44,455 nt of DNA, taken from the NCBI GenBank assembly GCA_000438415.1, contig FR902235.1, positions 1 through 44,455 of the forward strand, given 5' to 3'. Position numbers and translations under genes: made by a program. This DNA is from Clostridium sp. CAG:628 (GTDB lineage: Bacteria; Bacillota_I; Bacilli_A; RF39; UBA660). Below the pieces are notes generated by a model. The model searched no databases, was not told the origin of the DNA, and worked only from the letters and a program-made list of their open reading frames with translations. This document shows positions 1 through 7,554 of the stretch, piece by piece (within the stretch, counting starts at the first letter, position 1; every line of letters starts with the position of its first letter).

Positions 1-215
1 CTTACATTTAATATTTTACTTATTTGATATAAGTTATAAATTGATAAACCATGACTATTGTTTTCACTTTCTAAAGCACCAATTAAACTCATATGTACCC
101 CTAACATTTCACTTAGTTTAGCTTGAGTTAATTTATTTTTATTTTTAGTATTATAAAGTAATCTATACTTCTTTACATTTTTACCTATTAGTTTATTTAG
201 TTCTTGTTTATTCAT
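1..215 (-). CDS. XRE-family helix-turn-helix regulator, cut by window edge
   Basis: The first 71 codons of a DNA-binding regulator; the 3' end lies outside the window. The residues read MNKQELNKLIGKNVKKYR, then LTQAKLSEMLGVHMSLIGALE and LSIYNLYQISKILNV, which is the usual XRE/Cro order of helices (LTQ.KLSE, recognition helix, LYQISKIL). The ATG is chosen because TTGGAGA lies 5 bases upstream. It follows the 55-codon ORF at 245-412 by 29 bases, so both are probably one transcript from the promoter at 448-476. The GTAC-containing inverted repeats near that promoter suggest autoregulation, which is inference. Confidence 0.8.
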   Translation of the reverse strand, partial: MNKQELNKLIGKNVKKYRLLYNTKNKNKLTQAKLSEMLGVHMSLIGALESENNSHGLSIYNLYQISKILNV

Positions 216-244
216 TATTTTCTCCAACACAAAAATGGATAGAC

Positions 245-412
245 TTATTCTATCCATATAATTTTATTAGTTTTATTATTTAAGTTAGTTAGAAGAAATA
301 ATAACCCCCCCCCATTTAGTACTTTATTTTGTACTATGGTTGAAGATATATAACTTAATTTATTTACATAATAAGATATATAACTTAATTTATTTATATA
401 ATTATTAGTCAT
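245..412 (-). CDS. Small hypothetical protein, 55 codons, with G9 tract
   Basis: A short ORF with a strong ribosome site (AGGAGG, 8 bases before the ATG) and a consensus promoter 36 bases upstream. The product starts MTNNYINKLSYISYYVNKLS and contains a ten-residue direct repeat (YINKLSYISY, then YVNKLSYISS). Three consecutive GGG codons form a run of nine G on the coding strand (C at 305-313). Slipping that run by one base in either direction brings a stop within about six codons, so the length could be phase-variable. There is no signal peptide or known domain, and I do not recognise the protein. It could also be a leader peptide for the regulator downstream. Confidence 0.55.
   Translation of the reverse strand: MTNNYINKLSYISYYVNKLSYISSTIVQNKVLNGGGLLFLLTNLNNKTNKIIWIE
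344..403 (-). repeat. Tandem direct repeat, two 30-bp units
   Basis: Two adjacent copies (344-373 and 374-403) differ at only a few positions. The period is exactly ten codons of the small ORF, so the repeat duplicates ten residues without changing frame. Confidence 0.8.
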
Positions 413-447
413 ATTTTATATCCTCCTTCTACTCTTAAACTAATAAA

Positions 448-476
448 AGTATAACAAAAAAGAGTACTCTTTTCAA
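448..476 (-). promoter_or_regulatory. Sigma-A promoter of small ORF/XRE operon with internal palindrome
   Basis: On the minus strand TTGAAA (471-476), a 17-base spacer and TATACT (448-453). The spacer contains the perfect palindrome AAGAGTACTCTT (460-471), which overlaps the -35 box. A second GTAC-type inverted repeat, TAGTAC-N8-GTACTA, lies inside the small ORF at 317-336. These are candidate operators for the XRE protein encoded downstream. Confidence 0.75.
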
Positions 477-481
477 GTACT

Positions 482-1612
482 TTATTTAATAATCAACATA
501 TAACTTAAAGATGCAATTAATATAGTTATTATAATTAATCCATTTATAGTATTCTTTTTCTTACATTTTCTATAAACACCAACTATATAGCTTAATAATA
601 ATCCACCAACAAGTCCTCCTATATGACCATATACATCTATATTTGGAACAATAAATCCTAATATTAAGTTTATAAATAATACAGGTATAATACCACTTCT
701 AACAAATCCATCTAAAGTAGCTCTATATTTATAACCAAAATACAACATACTACCAAAAAGACCAAATATGGCACCACTTGCACCTATACTAACATTATTA
801 CTTAATACTACAGAAAATAAACTTCCCATTATTCCACTACCTAAATATATAAGTAAATATTTAAGTTTTCCATAATATTTTTCTACCATTGGTCCTATAT
901 AATATAATGCATACATATTAAAGAATATATGTAAGAAATTAGCATGTACAAAACAAGCAGTTAATAATCTATATATTTCACCATTTTTAACATTAACATA
1001 ATAATTAGCAAAACAATTAATTATCATATTATAATCTAATAAACTTAGCATAAATACTATAATATTAAGTAATATAATAGAATATGTTACAATTGGTTGA
1101 TCTTTCTTTAAAAATATCTTAGCTAACTCATTATCTTCCTTAATTGTTTTTTTATTTAGTTCTTCAGTCATCTCTAATACATCAACTATACCATTATTTT
1201 TACTAACCACTTTCTCTTTAAAATTAGGAAAATAATCATTTATAAATTTATTCTTTTTAAGTTCTGTTATGTTTTTAACTTTAATACTTAAAACATTTTC
1301 TTCTTCTGTTAGAGTAACTTCATCTCTAGTATTCATAAGTAAATTAAGTACTTTGCTTCTAAATGAATATGTTTTTTTCTTAATAGTTTTTCTAATAACT
1401 TCTACTTTTCTTAAATCACTCATTAATTGCTCTTCATTATGTATATAATTAGAATTTATTCTTATCAAAGGTATATCATTATCTAAATTTTCTAACCAAA
1501 TTTCATTTTGTACACCATGTACTACTATTGGTCTATAGTCTTCATTAGTAACAAAATAATGAATCAGTTTCATAACAAGTGTATCTTCTTTACTAATACT
1601 CATCTTATTCAT
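482..1612 (-). CDS. Rhomboid family intramembrane serine protease
   Basis: A membrane protease of 376 residues that cleaves transmembrane substrates within the bilayer. A soluble N-terminal domain of about 170 residues precedes a rhomboid core of six to seven membrane segments. Seen in the core: HANFLHIFFN (about 223-232), the catalytic serine in GASGAIFG (about Ser279) and the catalytic histidine in YGHIGG (about His330). The soluble domain plus core resembles Bacillus GluP/YqgP. The start is the ATG at 1612, because AAAGGA lies 7 bases upstream and the promoter -10 box (1641-1646) leaves no room for the upstream ATG at 1636. It is transcribed alone; the next promoter begins just after its stop. 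Confidence 0.9.
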   Translation of the reverse strand: MNKMSISKEDTLVMKLIHYFVTNEDYRPIVVHGVQNEIWLENLDNDIPLIRINSNYIHNEEQLMSDLRKVEVIRKTIKKKTYSFRSKVLNLLMNTRDEVTLTEEENVLSIKVKNITELKKNKFINDYFPNFKEKVVSKNNGIVDVLEMTEELNKKTIKEDNELAKIFLKKDQPIVTYSIILLNIIVFMLSLLDYNMIINCFANYYVNVKNGEIYRLLTACFVHANFLHIFFNMYALYYIGPMVEKYYGKLKYLLIYLGSGIMGSLFSVVLSNNVSIGASGAIFGLFGSMLYFGYKYRATLDGFVRSGIIPVLFINLILGFIVPNIDVYGHIGGLVGGLLLSYIVGVYRKCKKKNTINGLIIITILIASLSYMLIIK

Positions 1613-1640
1613 ATTAAATCCTTTCTTAATAAACATTATT

Positions 1641-1669
1641 ATTTTACCATTTTTTACATAAAAAGTCTA
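1641..1669 (-). promoter_or_regulatory. Promoter of rhomboid gene
   Basis: TAGACT (1664-1669), 17-base spacer, TAAAAT (1641-1646) on the minus strand. The same two hexamers at the same spacing occur before the LiaF-like gene (28367-28395). Confidence 0.6.
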
Positions 1670-1673
1670 TACA

Positions 1674-1700
1674 TCAAAAAAAATAAGCACAAGGCTTATT
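1674..1700 (-). terminator. Rho-independent terminator after cysteine-rich repeat gene
   Basis: Stem of seven pairs (AATAAGC/GCTTATT, arms 1682-1688 and 1694-1700) followed on the minus strand by a run of T. The distal arm overlaps the stop codon of the gene at 1696. Confidence 0.8.
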
Positions 1701-3378
1701 TCTTCTTTTCTACTTCTCTAGTAGCACCAGTTCTTGTCCATCCTTCTAATGTTTCACTAGTACTCCATTTATAGATATAACCATTTGATGTTTTTGTAGT
1801 CTTAGTTGCATTGTATTGACTCTTTAATACTGATACACTACAAGTTTTATTATTACTATTGAATGTTCCACCTTTAGTACATTCATAACTTTTTTTACCT
1901 TCTGTCTTATTAGCTAAGTAAGACTCACTCTTAGTATAATAACATCTGTCACCAACTAATTTGTCTCCATAATCACAGTATTTTGTACTTGCACCACTTA
2001 TATAACTTGCATTATAACTTGTAGTATTACCATTAAAGTAACATCTACTTCCAAGTAAGTTACCTCCATTTGGACAACTATAGTCAGGTGTAGCATAATA
2101 ACTTGAACTATTAAATACACACATTGTTCCGCTTAGTGTACCTCCATTTGGACAACTATATGTTGTTTTACCATTATTTAAATAACATGTTGTTCCACTT
2201 AGTGATCCACCTCTTGGACAACTATATGTTGTTTTATTAGTATATTTAACACATTGAGTTCCTTCTAATGTTCCACTTGCACAAGAGTAAGTTGTTGTTG
2301 TTTTATAACATCCAGTATAAACAGTTACATATCCTGGACAATTTGAACTTGAACTACATATATATTGTTTACCAGTTGAACAAGTATATCCACTTGGCTT
2401 TTTAGTATAAGTACCATTTAAATAAGATTTACCAGTTTTAGGTGTAGCATTACCAATAACAGTTCTTGCTTTATTAGTTTTAGGTGTAGCTGCATAACTA
2501 TCACCCTTACTTGTACTAGGTGTAGCAGGATAATTTGAACCACTTGACTTTATACACATTGTACCACTTAGGTATCCTCCATTTGGACAAGTATAATTAA
2601 TTATTTTAGCATCATAACTACTTCCACTAGTTGTAACATAACATTTAGAACCAACTAATTCTCCTCCATTTGGACAAGTATAATATCCACTACTTGAATT
2701 ACTATAAGCTTTATAAGAGTTTTCTTTAGTTACATAACATAAGTTACCACTTAAAGTTCCTCCATTTGGACAATAATATTCACCACTAGTTGATTTCTCT
2801 GTTGCTTTATATGATTCACTACCATAAAGATAACAAATACCATTCTTTAAAGTTCCTCCATTTGGACAACTGTAAACCTTCTTAGTACTTGATGTTGCTT
2901 TCTTAAATTGATATTCAATTTCCATAAGTGGTTTTTCTTCTTCAGTACAATCTTCACAATAATCATAACATCCTAATATTTTTTCAACAAAGTTCTTTTC
3001 AGTTGGACATACTAAGTTAACTCTTAAAGTATAATCATTTTTGTTTTTAACAACTTGTACATAAGAAGCATTAGTATCACATTCATTACCATCTTTATCA
3101 ACAAAAGGTAATATCATGTTTTTTCTAATCATTTCTGCTAAAGTTATTTCTGCAGAATCACCTATATTTTTAGGTAATCTTTCATTAGTATAATAACTTT
3201 CTGCTGCATCTTGCATGTATTTAACATTTTCTCTAAATACATTACTATAGAATGGTGTCATATTAGGTGTACTCTTTTTAAATAACCACATTAATAAGAT
3301 TATAAATAAGAATACAAATACGACTTTTATTACTAAATCTTTCCAGTTAAATCCTGGATTTTTTTCACTACTATACAT
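1696..3378 (-). CDS. Membrane-anchored cysteine-rich repeat surface protein with pilin-like head
   Basis: A 560-residue protein with one membrane segment (about 16-35) and a large outer part. Residues about 45-150 look like the soluble half of a pseudopilin: VKYMQDAAESYY, AEMIRKNMILPF, DKDGNECD and SYVQV. From about 175 on there are about ten imperfect repeats of the form CPNGGxLxGxxC, each with two cysteines, separated by Ser/Thr/Tyr-rich linkers that often contain YxAT or ATP. The many cysteine pairs suggest disulfide-bonded modules outside the cell, which is inference. The start at 3378 has AGGGGG upstream and lies 15 bases after the gene at 3394, so the two form an operon. Function is unknown; adhesion or surface coat is a guess. 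Confidence 0.75.
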   Translation of the reverse strand: MYSSEKNPGFNWKDLVIKVVFVFLFIILLMWLFKKSTPNMTPFYSNVFRENVKYMQDAAESYYTNERLPKNIGDSAEITLAEMIRKNMILPFVDKDGNECDTNASYVQVVKNKNDYTLRVNLVCPTEKNFVEKILGCYDYCEDCTEEEKPLMEIEYQFKKATSSTKKVYSCPNGGTLKNGICYLYGSESYKATEKSTSGEYYCPNGGTLSGNLCYVTKENSYKAYSNSSSGYYTCPNGGELVGSKCYVTTSGSSYDAKIINYTCPNGGYLSGTMCIKSSGSNYPATPSTSKGDSYAATPKTNKARTVIGNATPKTGKSYLNGTYTKKPSGYTCSTGKQYICSSSSNCPGYVTVYTGCYKTTTTYSCASGTLEGTQCVKYTNKTTYSCPRGGSLSGTTCYLNNGKTTYSCPNGGTLSGTMCVFNSSSYYATPDYSCPNGGNLLGSRCYFNGNTTSYNASYISGASTKYCDYGDKLVGDRCYYTKSESYLANKTEGKKSYECTKGGTFNSNNKTCSVSVLKSQYNATKTTKTSNGYIYKWSTSETLEGWTRTGATREVEKKK

Positions 3379-3393
3379 ATTAATTCCCCCTAA

Positions 3394-4701
3394 CTAATTT
3401 AATTTTAATGTTAAACTATTACTATTTTGTTTATTCAATGTTGCTTCTGTTATCATTCCTATCATATCTGAACTAAATTTATTCATATATGTATCAAATG
3501 TTTCACCATTATCAGCAGTAACTGTAGTTTTACAATTAGCTTCATTTACAGCATCTGCTATTTTGTCTAAATCAAATGTTGCATCCATCACACTAACTTC
3601 TACTGGAATATCAATATAAGCATAAGTATTTAAGAAGTAAGTATCTATTAAGGCTTTCATACCACTAGTTTCTAATACATAACTACTTATTTCATTATTA
3701 GTACCATTAAGTACCCAAGAATTAACCATTAATTTAGTAAACTCTTCAGCACTAGTTTTAAAGTTTTCACTACCCTTAGTACTCATTAAACTTGTTTTAG
3801 CATTATATATTTTACTAGCTAACTTTTTACCTTGTGTTCCATCTAAGAAGAAATTACTTATATCAAAAGGTTTACTAACTTCTTCTTGATTTTCTTTATT
3901 CATTAAATTTTCTACTCTAGTAATTGCAAATAATCCATCTTCTTGAGAAACTTCACTTACTACTCCACCATTTATCCATTTAAGAATATTTTCTATTTCA
4001 TCAATAGTATAATCGTTATTTGGAGCTAAAGTATTGATTTCATTCATAATTTTATCTGCTCTTTTGCTTACTTGTTCTTCATCATTAATGTCACCAAATT
4101 CCAAAATTTCTTTTACTTCATTATTTGTTTCATTATCTAAAGTATCAGTTATTTCAGTTTGATTATCTAAAGAATTATTTTTATTATTACATCCTTTTAA
4201 AACACCAACTGTAAGACCTAAAGCTGCAAGTATTGCAATTACTGAAATAGTTGTCTTTTTACTTGGTTTCTTTATATTAAAACCTTTCTTTTTCTCTTCT
4301 TCTTGCTCTTCGTTATTAGGTTTGATTTTATCATTAGTTTGAACTAAACCATATTTCTTTTCTAAATAACTAGCAAATTCTTCTTCTTTAATAATTGCTT
4401 CTTGTAAGTCTTTATTTATAAGATATTTAACACCTTCATCACTTGAACTATTTATAAGACTTGATAATTTATTAACTTCTTTATCATAGTTTTTATATTT
4501 ATCAATATCACTAGTTAAATCAGTAATTTTAGTACTTAAACAACTTAAATCATCTTTTATTTCTTTAATTCTAGAAATATCTTCTTTAGTTAAGTCGTTA
4601 TCAATACTTGTTACTAAAGAATATTCTTCTCTTAAAGATAAAGCCCTTTCTTGAAACTTATTTAACAAACTTTCTAATTTTTCCATTAATTCACTATTCA
4701 T
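3394..4701 (-). CDS. Hypothetical membrane protein: cytoplasmic coiled coil, one TM, extracellular domain
   Basis: A 435-residue protein I do not recognise. Residues 1-125 are charged, heptad-like coiled coil; 125-150 is a lysine/glutamate-rich stretch; one membrane segment lies at about 151-170 (ISVIAILAALGLTVGVL); a Cys and an Asn/Asp-rich linker follow, then about 250 residues that would be outside the cell. The start ATG has AAGGGGG upstream and a perfect promoter 34 bases before it. It is first in an operon with the cysteine-rich protein at 1696-3378, so the pair may form one envelope-spanning complex (inference). Confidence 0.75.
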   Translation of the reverse strand: MNSELMEKLESLLNKFQERALSLREEYSLVTSIDNDLTKEDISRIKEIKDDLSCLSTKITDLTSDIDKYKNYDKEVNKLSSLINSSSDEGVKYLINKDLQEAIIKEEEFASYLEKKYGLVQTNDKIKPNNEEQEEEKKKGFNIKKPSKKTTISVIAILAALGLTVGVLKGCNNKNNSLDNQTEITDTLDNETNNEVKEILEFGDINDEEQVSKRADKIMNEINTLAPNNDYTIDEIENILKWINGGVVSEVSQEDGLFAITRVENLMNKENQEEVSKPFDISNFFLDGTQGKKLASKIYNAKTSLMSTKGSENFKTSAEEFTKLMVNSWVLNGTNNEISSYVLETSGMKALIDTYFLNTYAYIDIPVEVSVMDATFDLDKIADAVNEANCKTTVTADNGETFDTYMNKFSSDMIGMITEATLNKQNSNSLTLKLN

Positions 4702-4734
4702 ATTAAATACCCCCTTTGTGAATTTCAGTTATTT

Positions 4735-4763
4735 ATTATACAGCATATTCTTTTTTTAGTCAA
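4735..4763 (-). promoter_or_regulatory. Sigma-A promoter of surface protein operon
   Basis: TTGACT (4758-4763), 17-base spacer, TATAAT (4735-4740) on the minus strand, upstream of the gene starting at 4701. It begins only about 10 bases after the terminator that closes the small RNA unit. Confidence 0.85.
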
Positions 4764-4773
4764 TTATATAACT

Positions 4774-4796
4774 AAAAAATCTTCCAATAAGGAAGA
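4774..4796 (-). terminator. Terminator of small RNA unit
   Basis: Stem TCTTCC/GGAAGA (4791-4796 with 4780-4785), five-base loop, followed on the minus strand by six T. Confidence 0.8.
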
Positions 4797-4834
4797 AGTT
4801 TAATATTATCTGTATCTACCAAATCCCCATTGAT
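4774..4834 (-). ncRNA. Probable small RNA, about 60 nt, between consensus promoter and terminator
   Basis: A perfect promoter (4841-4869) points at a terminator hairpin (4774-4796) only about 60 bases away, with no usable ORF between them (one ATG is followed by TAG after three codons). With a start at about 4834 the RNA begins AUCAAUGGGGAUUUGGUAG, then an A/U-rich linker, then the terminator. The DNA also holds an imperfect 8-bp inverted repeat (4832-4839 with 4811-4818); its left arm is only partly transcribed. I do not recognise an Rfam family. Confidence 0.6.
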
Positions 4835-4840
4835 AGATAA

Positions 4841-4869
4841 ATTATACCATATAAAGTACAAAATGTCAA
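4841..4869 (-). promoter_or_regulatory. Perfect consensus sigma-A promoter of small RNA
   Basis: TTGACA (4864-4869), exactly 17 bases, TATAAT (4841-4846), also with the extended TGG before the -10 box. It is among the strongest promoters in the window. Confidence 0.85.
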
Positions 4870-4940
4870 CACTTTCGTACAATATAAACAACATTTTTTA
4901 ATGACTAAATTTTATAATACATTTGATTTTGCTAGTTTAA

Positions 4941-5744
4941 TTATTCTAAAAGTCTATTTATATTAACTATATCTATATTTTTACCTTTAACAAATTTTAT
5001 TAATGCACTTATTTCTTCTAAAGTATTCTTGTTTTCATAAAAAACATAAAACTCCCCTTTTTCCAAATTAGCCTTTGTATTATATAAAATATTATCTTTA
5101 TATATATTATTAGTTTTTAAAACATAGAAATTATTTTTAAAGCAATTATCTAAAGTACTGTTATTATAAAGACTTATACAAAAATTATTTTCTAAATTTA
5201 AGGTACTCTTAAACTCTTTTAAATCTTTATTACTTTCACCACTATATAAAACATAATGTCCGTTTTTAACATAACCTAAGTACTCATTTATATTATTTAA
5301 ATTATTGACTATTAAATTTACTTTAACATTATTTTTATCAAAGATATTTACTATTTCTTTAACTAAACTGTTATCATTTATTTTAATAAAAAAACTAATC
5401 ATATTCTTACTTTCATTACCTTTAATAATATAATTGTCTTTAATACTGTTTAAATTTATTTTACAGTCAACTTCTTTATATACTACATCTAATTCATCAA
5501 ACTTTTTTCCTTGCATATTAGAGTATGTTAAGGTGTAGTCTACTTCTTTTCCATTTTTACCTAATACTACACCTTCATTAGTAACATATCCTTCTTTACA
5601 TAAGGTATTATTATTGCTTGCAAACTCTTTTATTTCTATCATTAAAGGGTCTTTACTATTCATTAAATCAGTAACTTTATTGGTATAGAAAAAACCAAAC
5701 CCAGTAAATATTATAAGTCCAATATATTCAAAATATTTTTTCAA
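4941..5744 (-). CDS. Degenerate polysaccharide-deacetylase (NodB-fold)-like membrane protein
   Basis: A 267-residue protein with an N-terminal membrane segment or signal anchor (about 7-22). The second half follows the NodB pattern: MISFFIKINDNS in place of the usual SLTFDDGP strand, then EIVNIFDKNNVKVNLIVN (family: iLkkynvkATFF.vG), KNGHYVLYSGES (family: eGHeigsHt), and near the end GEFYVFYENKNTLEEISAL, like the closing strand with D/H. The metal-binding Asp and His residues expected in the first and third blocks are missing, so it is probably not a deacetylase. The start is TTG with AGGTGG 7 bases upstream. It follows serS by 44 bases and is probably in the same T-box-controlled transcript. 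Confidence 0.55.
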   Translation of the reverse strand: MKKYFEYIGLIIFTGFGFFYTNKVTDLMNSKDPLMIEIKEFASNNNTLCKEGYVTNEGVVLGKNGKEVDYTLTYSNMQGKKFDELDVVYKEVDCKINLNSIKDNYIIKGNESKNMISFFIKINDNSLVKEIVNIFDKNNVKVNLIVNNLNNINEYLGYVKNGHYVLYSGESNKDLKEFKSTLNLENNFCISLYNNSTLDNCFKNNFYVLKTNNIYKDNILYNTKANLEKGEFYVFYENKNTLEEISALIKFVKGKNIDIVNINRLLE

Positions 5745-5788
5745 AATAAAACCACCTACTTAATAGTACGTGACTTTATTATTATTTA

Positions 5789-7066
5789 TTACTTTATTAA
5801 AGCTTTTCCACCCATATAAGACCTTAAAACTTCTGGAATATTTATACTTCCATCTTCATTATAATTGTTTTCTATAACTGCAATAAGTCCTCTTGGAGAT
5901 GCTATAACTGTATTATTTAATGTTGTTACAAACTTAGTACCACTTTCTCCTTTACTTCTAATACCTAAACGTCTTGCTTGAGCATCACCTAAAATACTAC
6001 AGCTTCCAACTTCATAGTATTTCTTTTGTCTAGGACTCCATGCTTCAACATCACAACTTTTTTCTTTTAAGTCAGCAAGATCTCCACTACAGCATTCTAG
6101 TGTTCTAACAGGTACATCCATACTTCTAAAGAATTCTACAGTATAACTCCACATTTTATTATACCACTCCATACCATGTTCTTTATCAGTTAATACTATC
6201 ATTTCTTGTTTTTCAAACTGATGTACTCTGTAGATTCCTCTTTCTTCTATACCATGAGCACCTACTTCTTTTCTAAAACATGGACTATAAGAAGTTAAAG
6301 TTATAGGTAAATCACTTTCTTTAACTATTTGGTCTTTAAATTTACCTATCATAGAGTGTTCACTAGTACCAATTAGATATAAATCTTCATTCTCGATTTT
6401 ATACATCATTGCATCCATTTCTTCAAATGACATAACTCCATTAACTACATCACTTCTAATCATAAATGGTGGTACACAGAAAGTAAACCCTTTATTAATC
6501 ATAAAATCTCTTGCATAACTTATTACTGCTTCATGAAGTCTTGCAATATCTCCCATTAAATAATAAAAACCATTTCCACTAGTACGACCTGCACTATCTT
6601 TATCAAGTCCATTTAAATTTTCCAATATATCTGCATGATATGGAATTTCATAAGAAGGAATAACAGGTTCTCCAAAACGTTCGATTTCTACATTTTCAGA
6701 GTCATCTTTTCCAATTGGTACACTTTTATCAATTATATTAGGTATTTTATACATAAGACTTTTAATTTTAGGTTCTAAACTAGTTTCTAATTCCTCAAGA
6801 CTTTTAATTTTAGTATTCATTATACTTACTTGTTCTTTTATTTCTAAAGCCTCATCTTTTTTTCCTTCTCTCATAAGTAATCCAATTTTATCACTTAAGT
6901 TATTTTTTTCTCCTCTTAATGTGTCTGCTTCTTTTTTAGCATTTCTAAACTCTATATCTAAGTTATATACTTCGTCTACTATAGGTAATTTTTCATCTTT
7001 AAACTTCTTTTTAATATTTTCTTTTACTAATTCTTTATTTTCTCTAATTAATTTAATATCTATCAT
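5789..7066 (-). CDS. serS: Seryl-tRNA synthetase
   Basis: Charges tRNA-Ser with serine in the cytoplasm. Full length at 425 residues. An N-terminal coiled-coil arm for tRNA binding (about 30-105) precedes the class II core: motif 2 around FRKEVGAHGIEERGIYRVHQF and motif 3 around GLIAVIENNYNEDGSINIPEVLR. The C-terminus ends SYMGGKALI, usual for the family. The start ATG has AAAGGA 9 bases upstream and lies 3 bases after the DUF1653 gene, so both are translated from one mRNA. The serine T-box at 7313-7517 controls the operon. Confidence 0.97.
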   Translation of the reverse strand: MIDIKLIRENKELVKENIKKKFKDEKLPIVDEVYNLDIEFRNAKKEADTLRGEKNNLSDKIGLLMREGKKDEALEIKEQVSIMNTKIKSLEELETSLEPKIKSLMYKIPNIIDKSVPIGKDDSENVEIERFGEPVIPSYEIPYHADILENLNGLDKDSAGRTSGNGFYYLMGDIARLHEAVISYARDFMINKGFTFCVPPFMIRSDVVNGVMSFEEMDAMMYKIENEDLYLIGTSEHSMIGKFKDQIVKESDLPITLTSYSPCFRKEVGAHGIEERGIYRVHQFEKQEMIVLTDKEHGMEWYNKMWSYTVEFFRSMDVPVRTLECCSGDLADLKEKSCDVEAWSPRQKKYYEVGSCSILGDAQARRLGIRSKGESGTKFVTTLNNTVIASPRGLIAVIENNYNEDGSINIPEVLRSYMGGKALIK

Positions 7067-7069
7067 TTT

Positions 7070-7297
7070 TTATATCCTTTCAAATCTATATTTTTGTTTT
7101 GTAGTGTTATCAATTCTACTACTTATGTCTTCATTACTTAAAAACATTTCTATGGGTCTAGCCCATATATCGCCATCATGAGTATATACTACTAACTCAC
7201 TTAAGTCTTCAGTATGTTTACATATACATATTACTTCTATAACATTTCCTTTAAAATGTCTCCAAATACTTCCCACTTCAATACTTTCTTCTCTCAT
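7070..7297 (-). CDS. DUF1653 family protein
   Basis: A 75-residue protein matching the DUF1653 pattern: GSIWRHFKGNVIEVICICKHTEDLSELVVY, then WARPIEMF and a C-terminal RFERI. The family is small, cytoplasmic and of unknown role. The ATG has AAAGGAGAG 6 bases upstream. It sits between the T-box leader and serS, which puts a protein of unknown function under serine tRNA control. Confidence 0.85.
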   Translation of the reverse strand: MREESIEVGSIWRHFKGNVIEVICICKHTEDLSELVVYTHDGDIWARPIEMFLSNEDISSRIDNTTKQKYRFERI

Positions 7298-7312
7298 TAT
7301 TCACTCTCCTTT

Positions 7313-7517
7313 AAAAATAAAAATTCCATGACTTAAGGACTATATAAGCGGTGCCACCTTAATTCATAGAATTATTCTATACTCTTTTATTATAACGGAA
7401 TTACCCGATTTAACCTAGAAGATTTGATTTCATTATATATTAACTATTAGTTTTCACCAAGCACTAATTCTCTATAAAATTAATATGTAACTACTAATTA
7501 CTTCATCACAAGTTAAC
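7313..7517 (-). promoter_or_regulatory. T-box riboswitch, serine specifier
   Basis: The leader of the DUF1653-serS operon. Seen on the minus strand: GATGAAG and AGTA in the 5' part of stem I, the AGAGA and CTTGGTGAAAA motifs, and the T-box proper AAGGTGGCACCGC (7348-7360). GAAA-UCA-AAU places a serine UCA specifier at 7425-7427. The terminator arms are 7357-7372 and 7323-7338 followed by T's; the T-box arm competes with them. Uncharged tRNA-Ser should stabilise the antiterminator and switch the operon on. Confidence 0.93.
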
Positions 7518-7523
7518 AACTAA

Positions 7524-7529
7524 ATTATA
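7524..7529 (-). promoter_or_regulatory. Promoter -10 of T-box transcript
   Basis: TATAAT preceded by TGG (extended -10) on the minus strand; the -35 region at 7547-7552 (TTTTAA) is weak. It lies just upstream of the T-box. Confidence 0.6.
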
Positions 7530-7554
7530 CCATATAACTTTTTATTTTAAAATA

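Noticed and set aside
1850..2890. CRISPR-like or satellite repeats
   Set aside because: The repeats are imperfect, in frame, and encode CPNGG modules of one long ORF; there are no constant-length spacers.
4808..4824. Tiny ORF MGIW in the small RNA at 4774-4834
   Set aside because: Four codons with almost no leader and no ribosome site; not credible as a gene.
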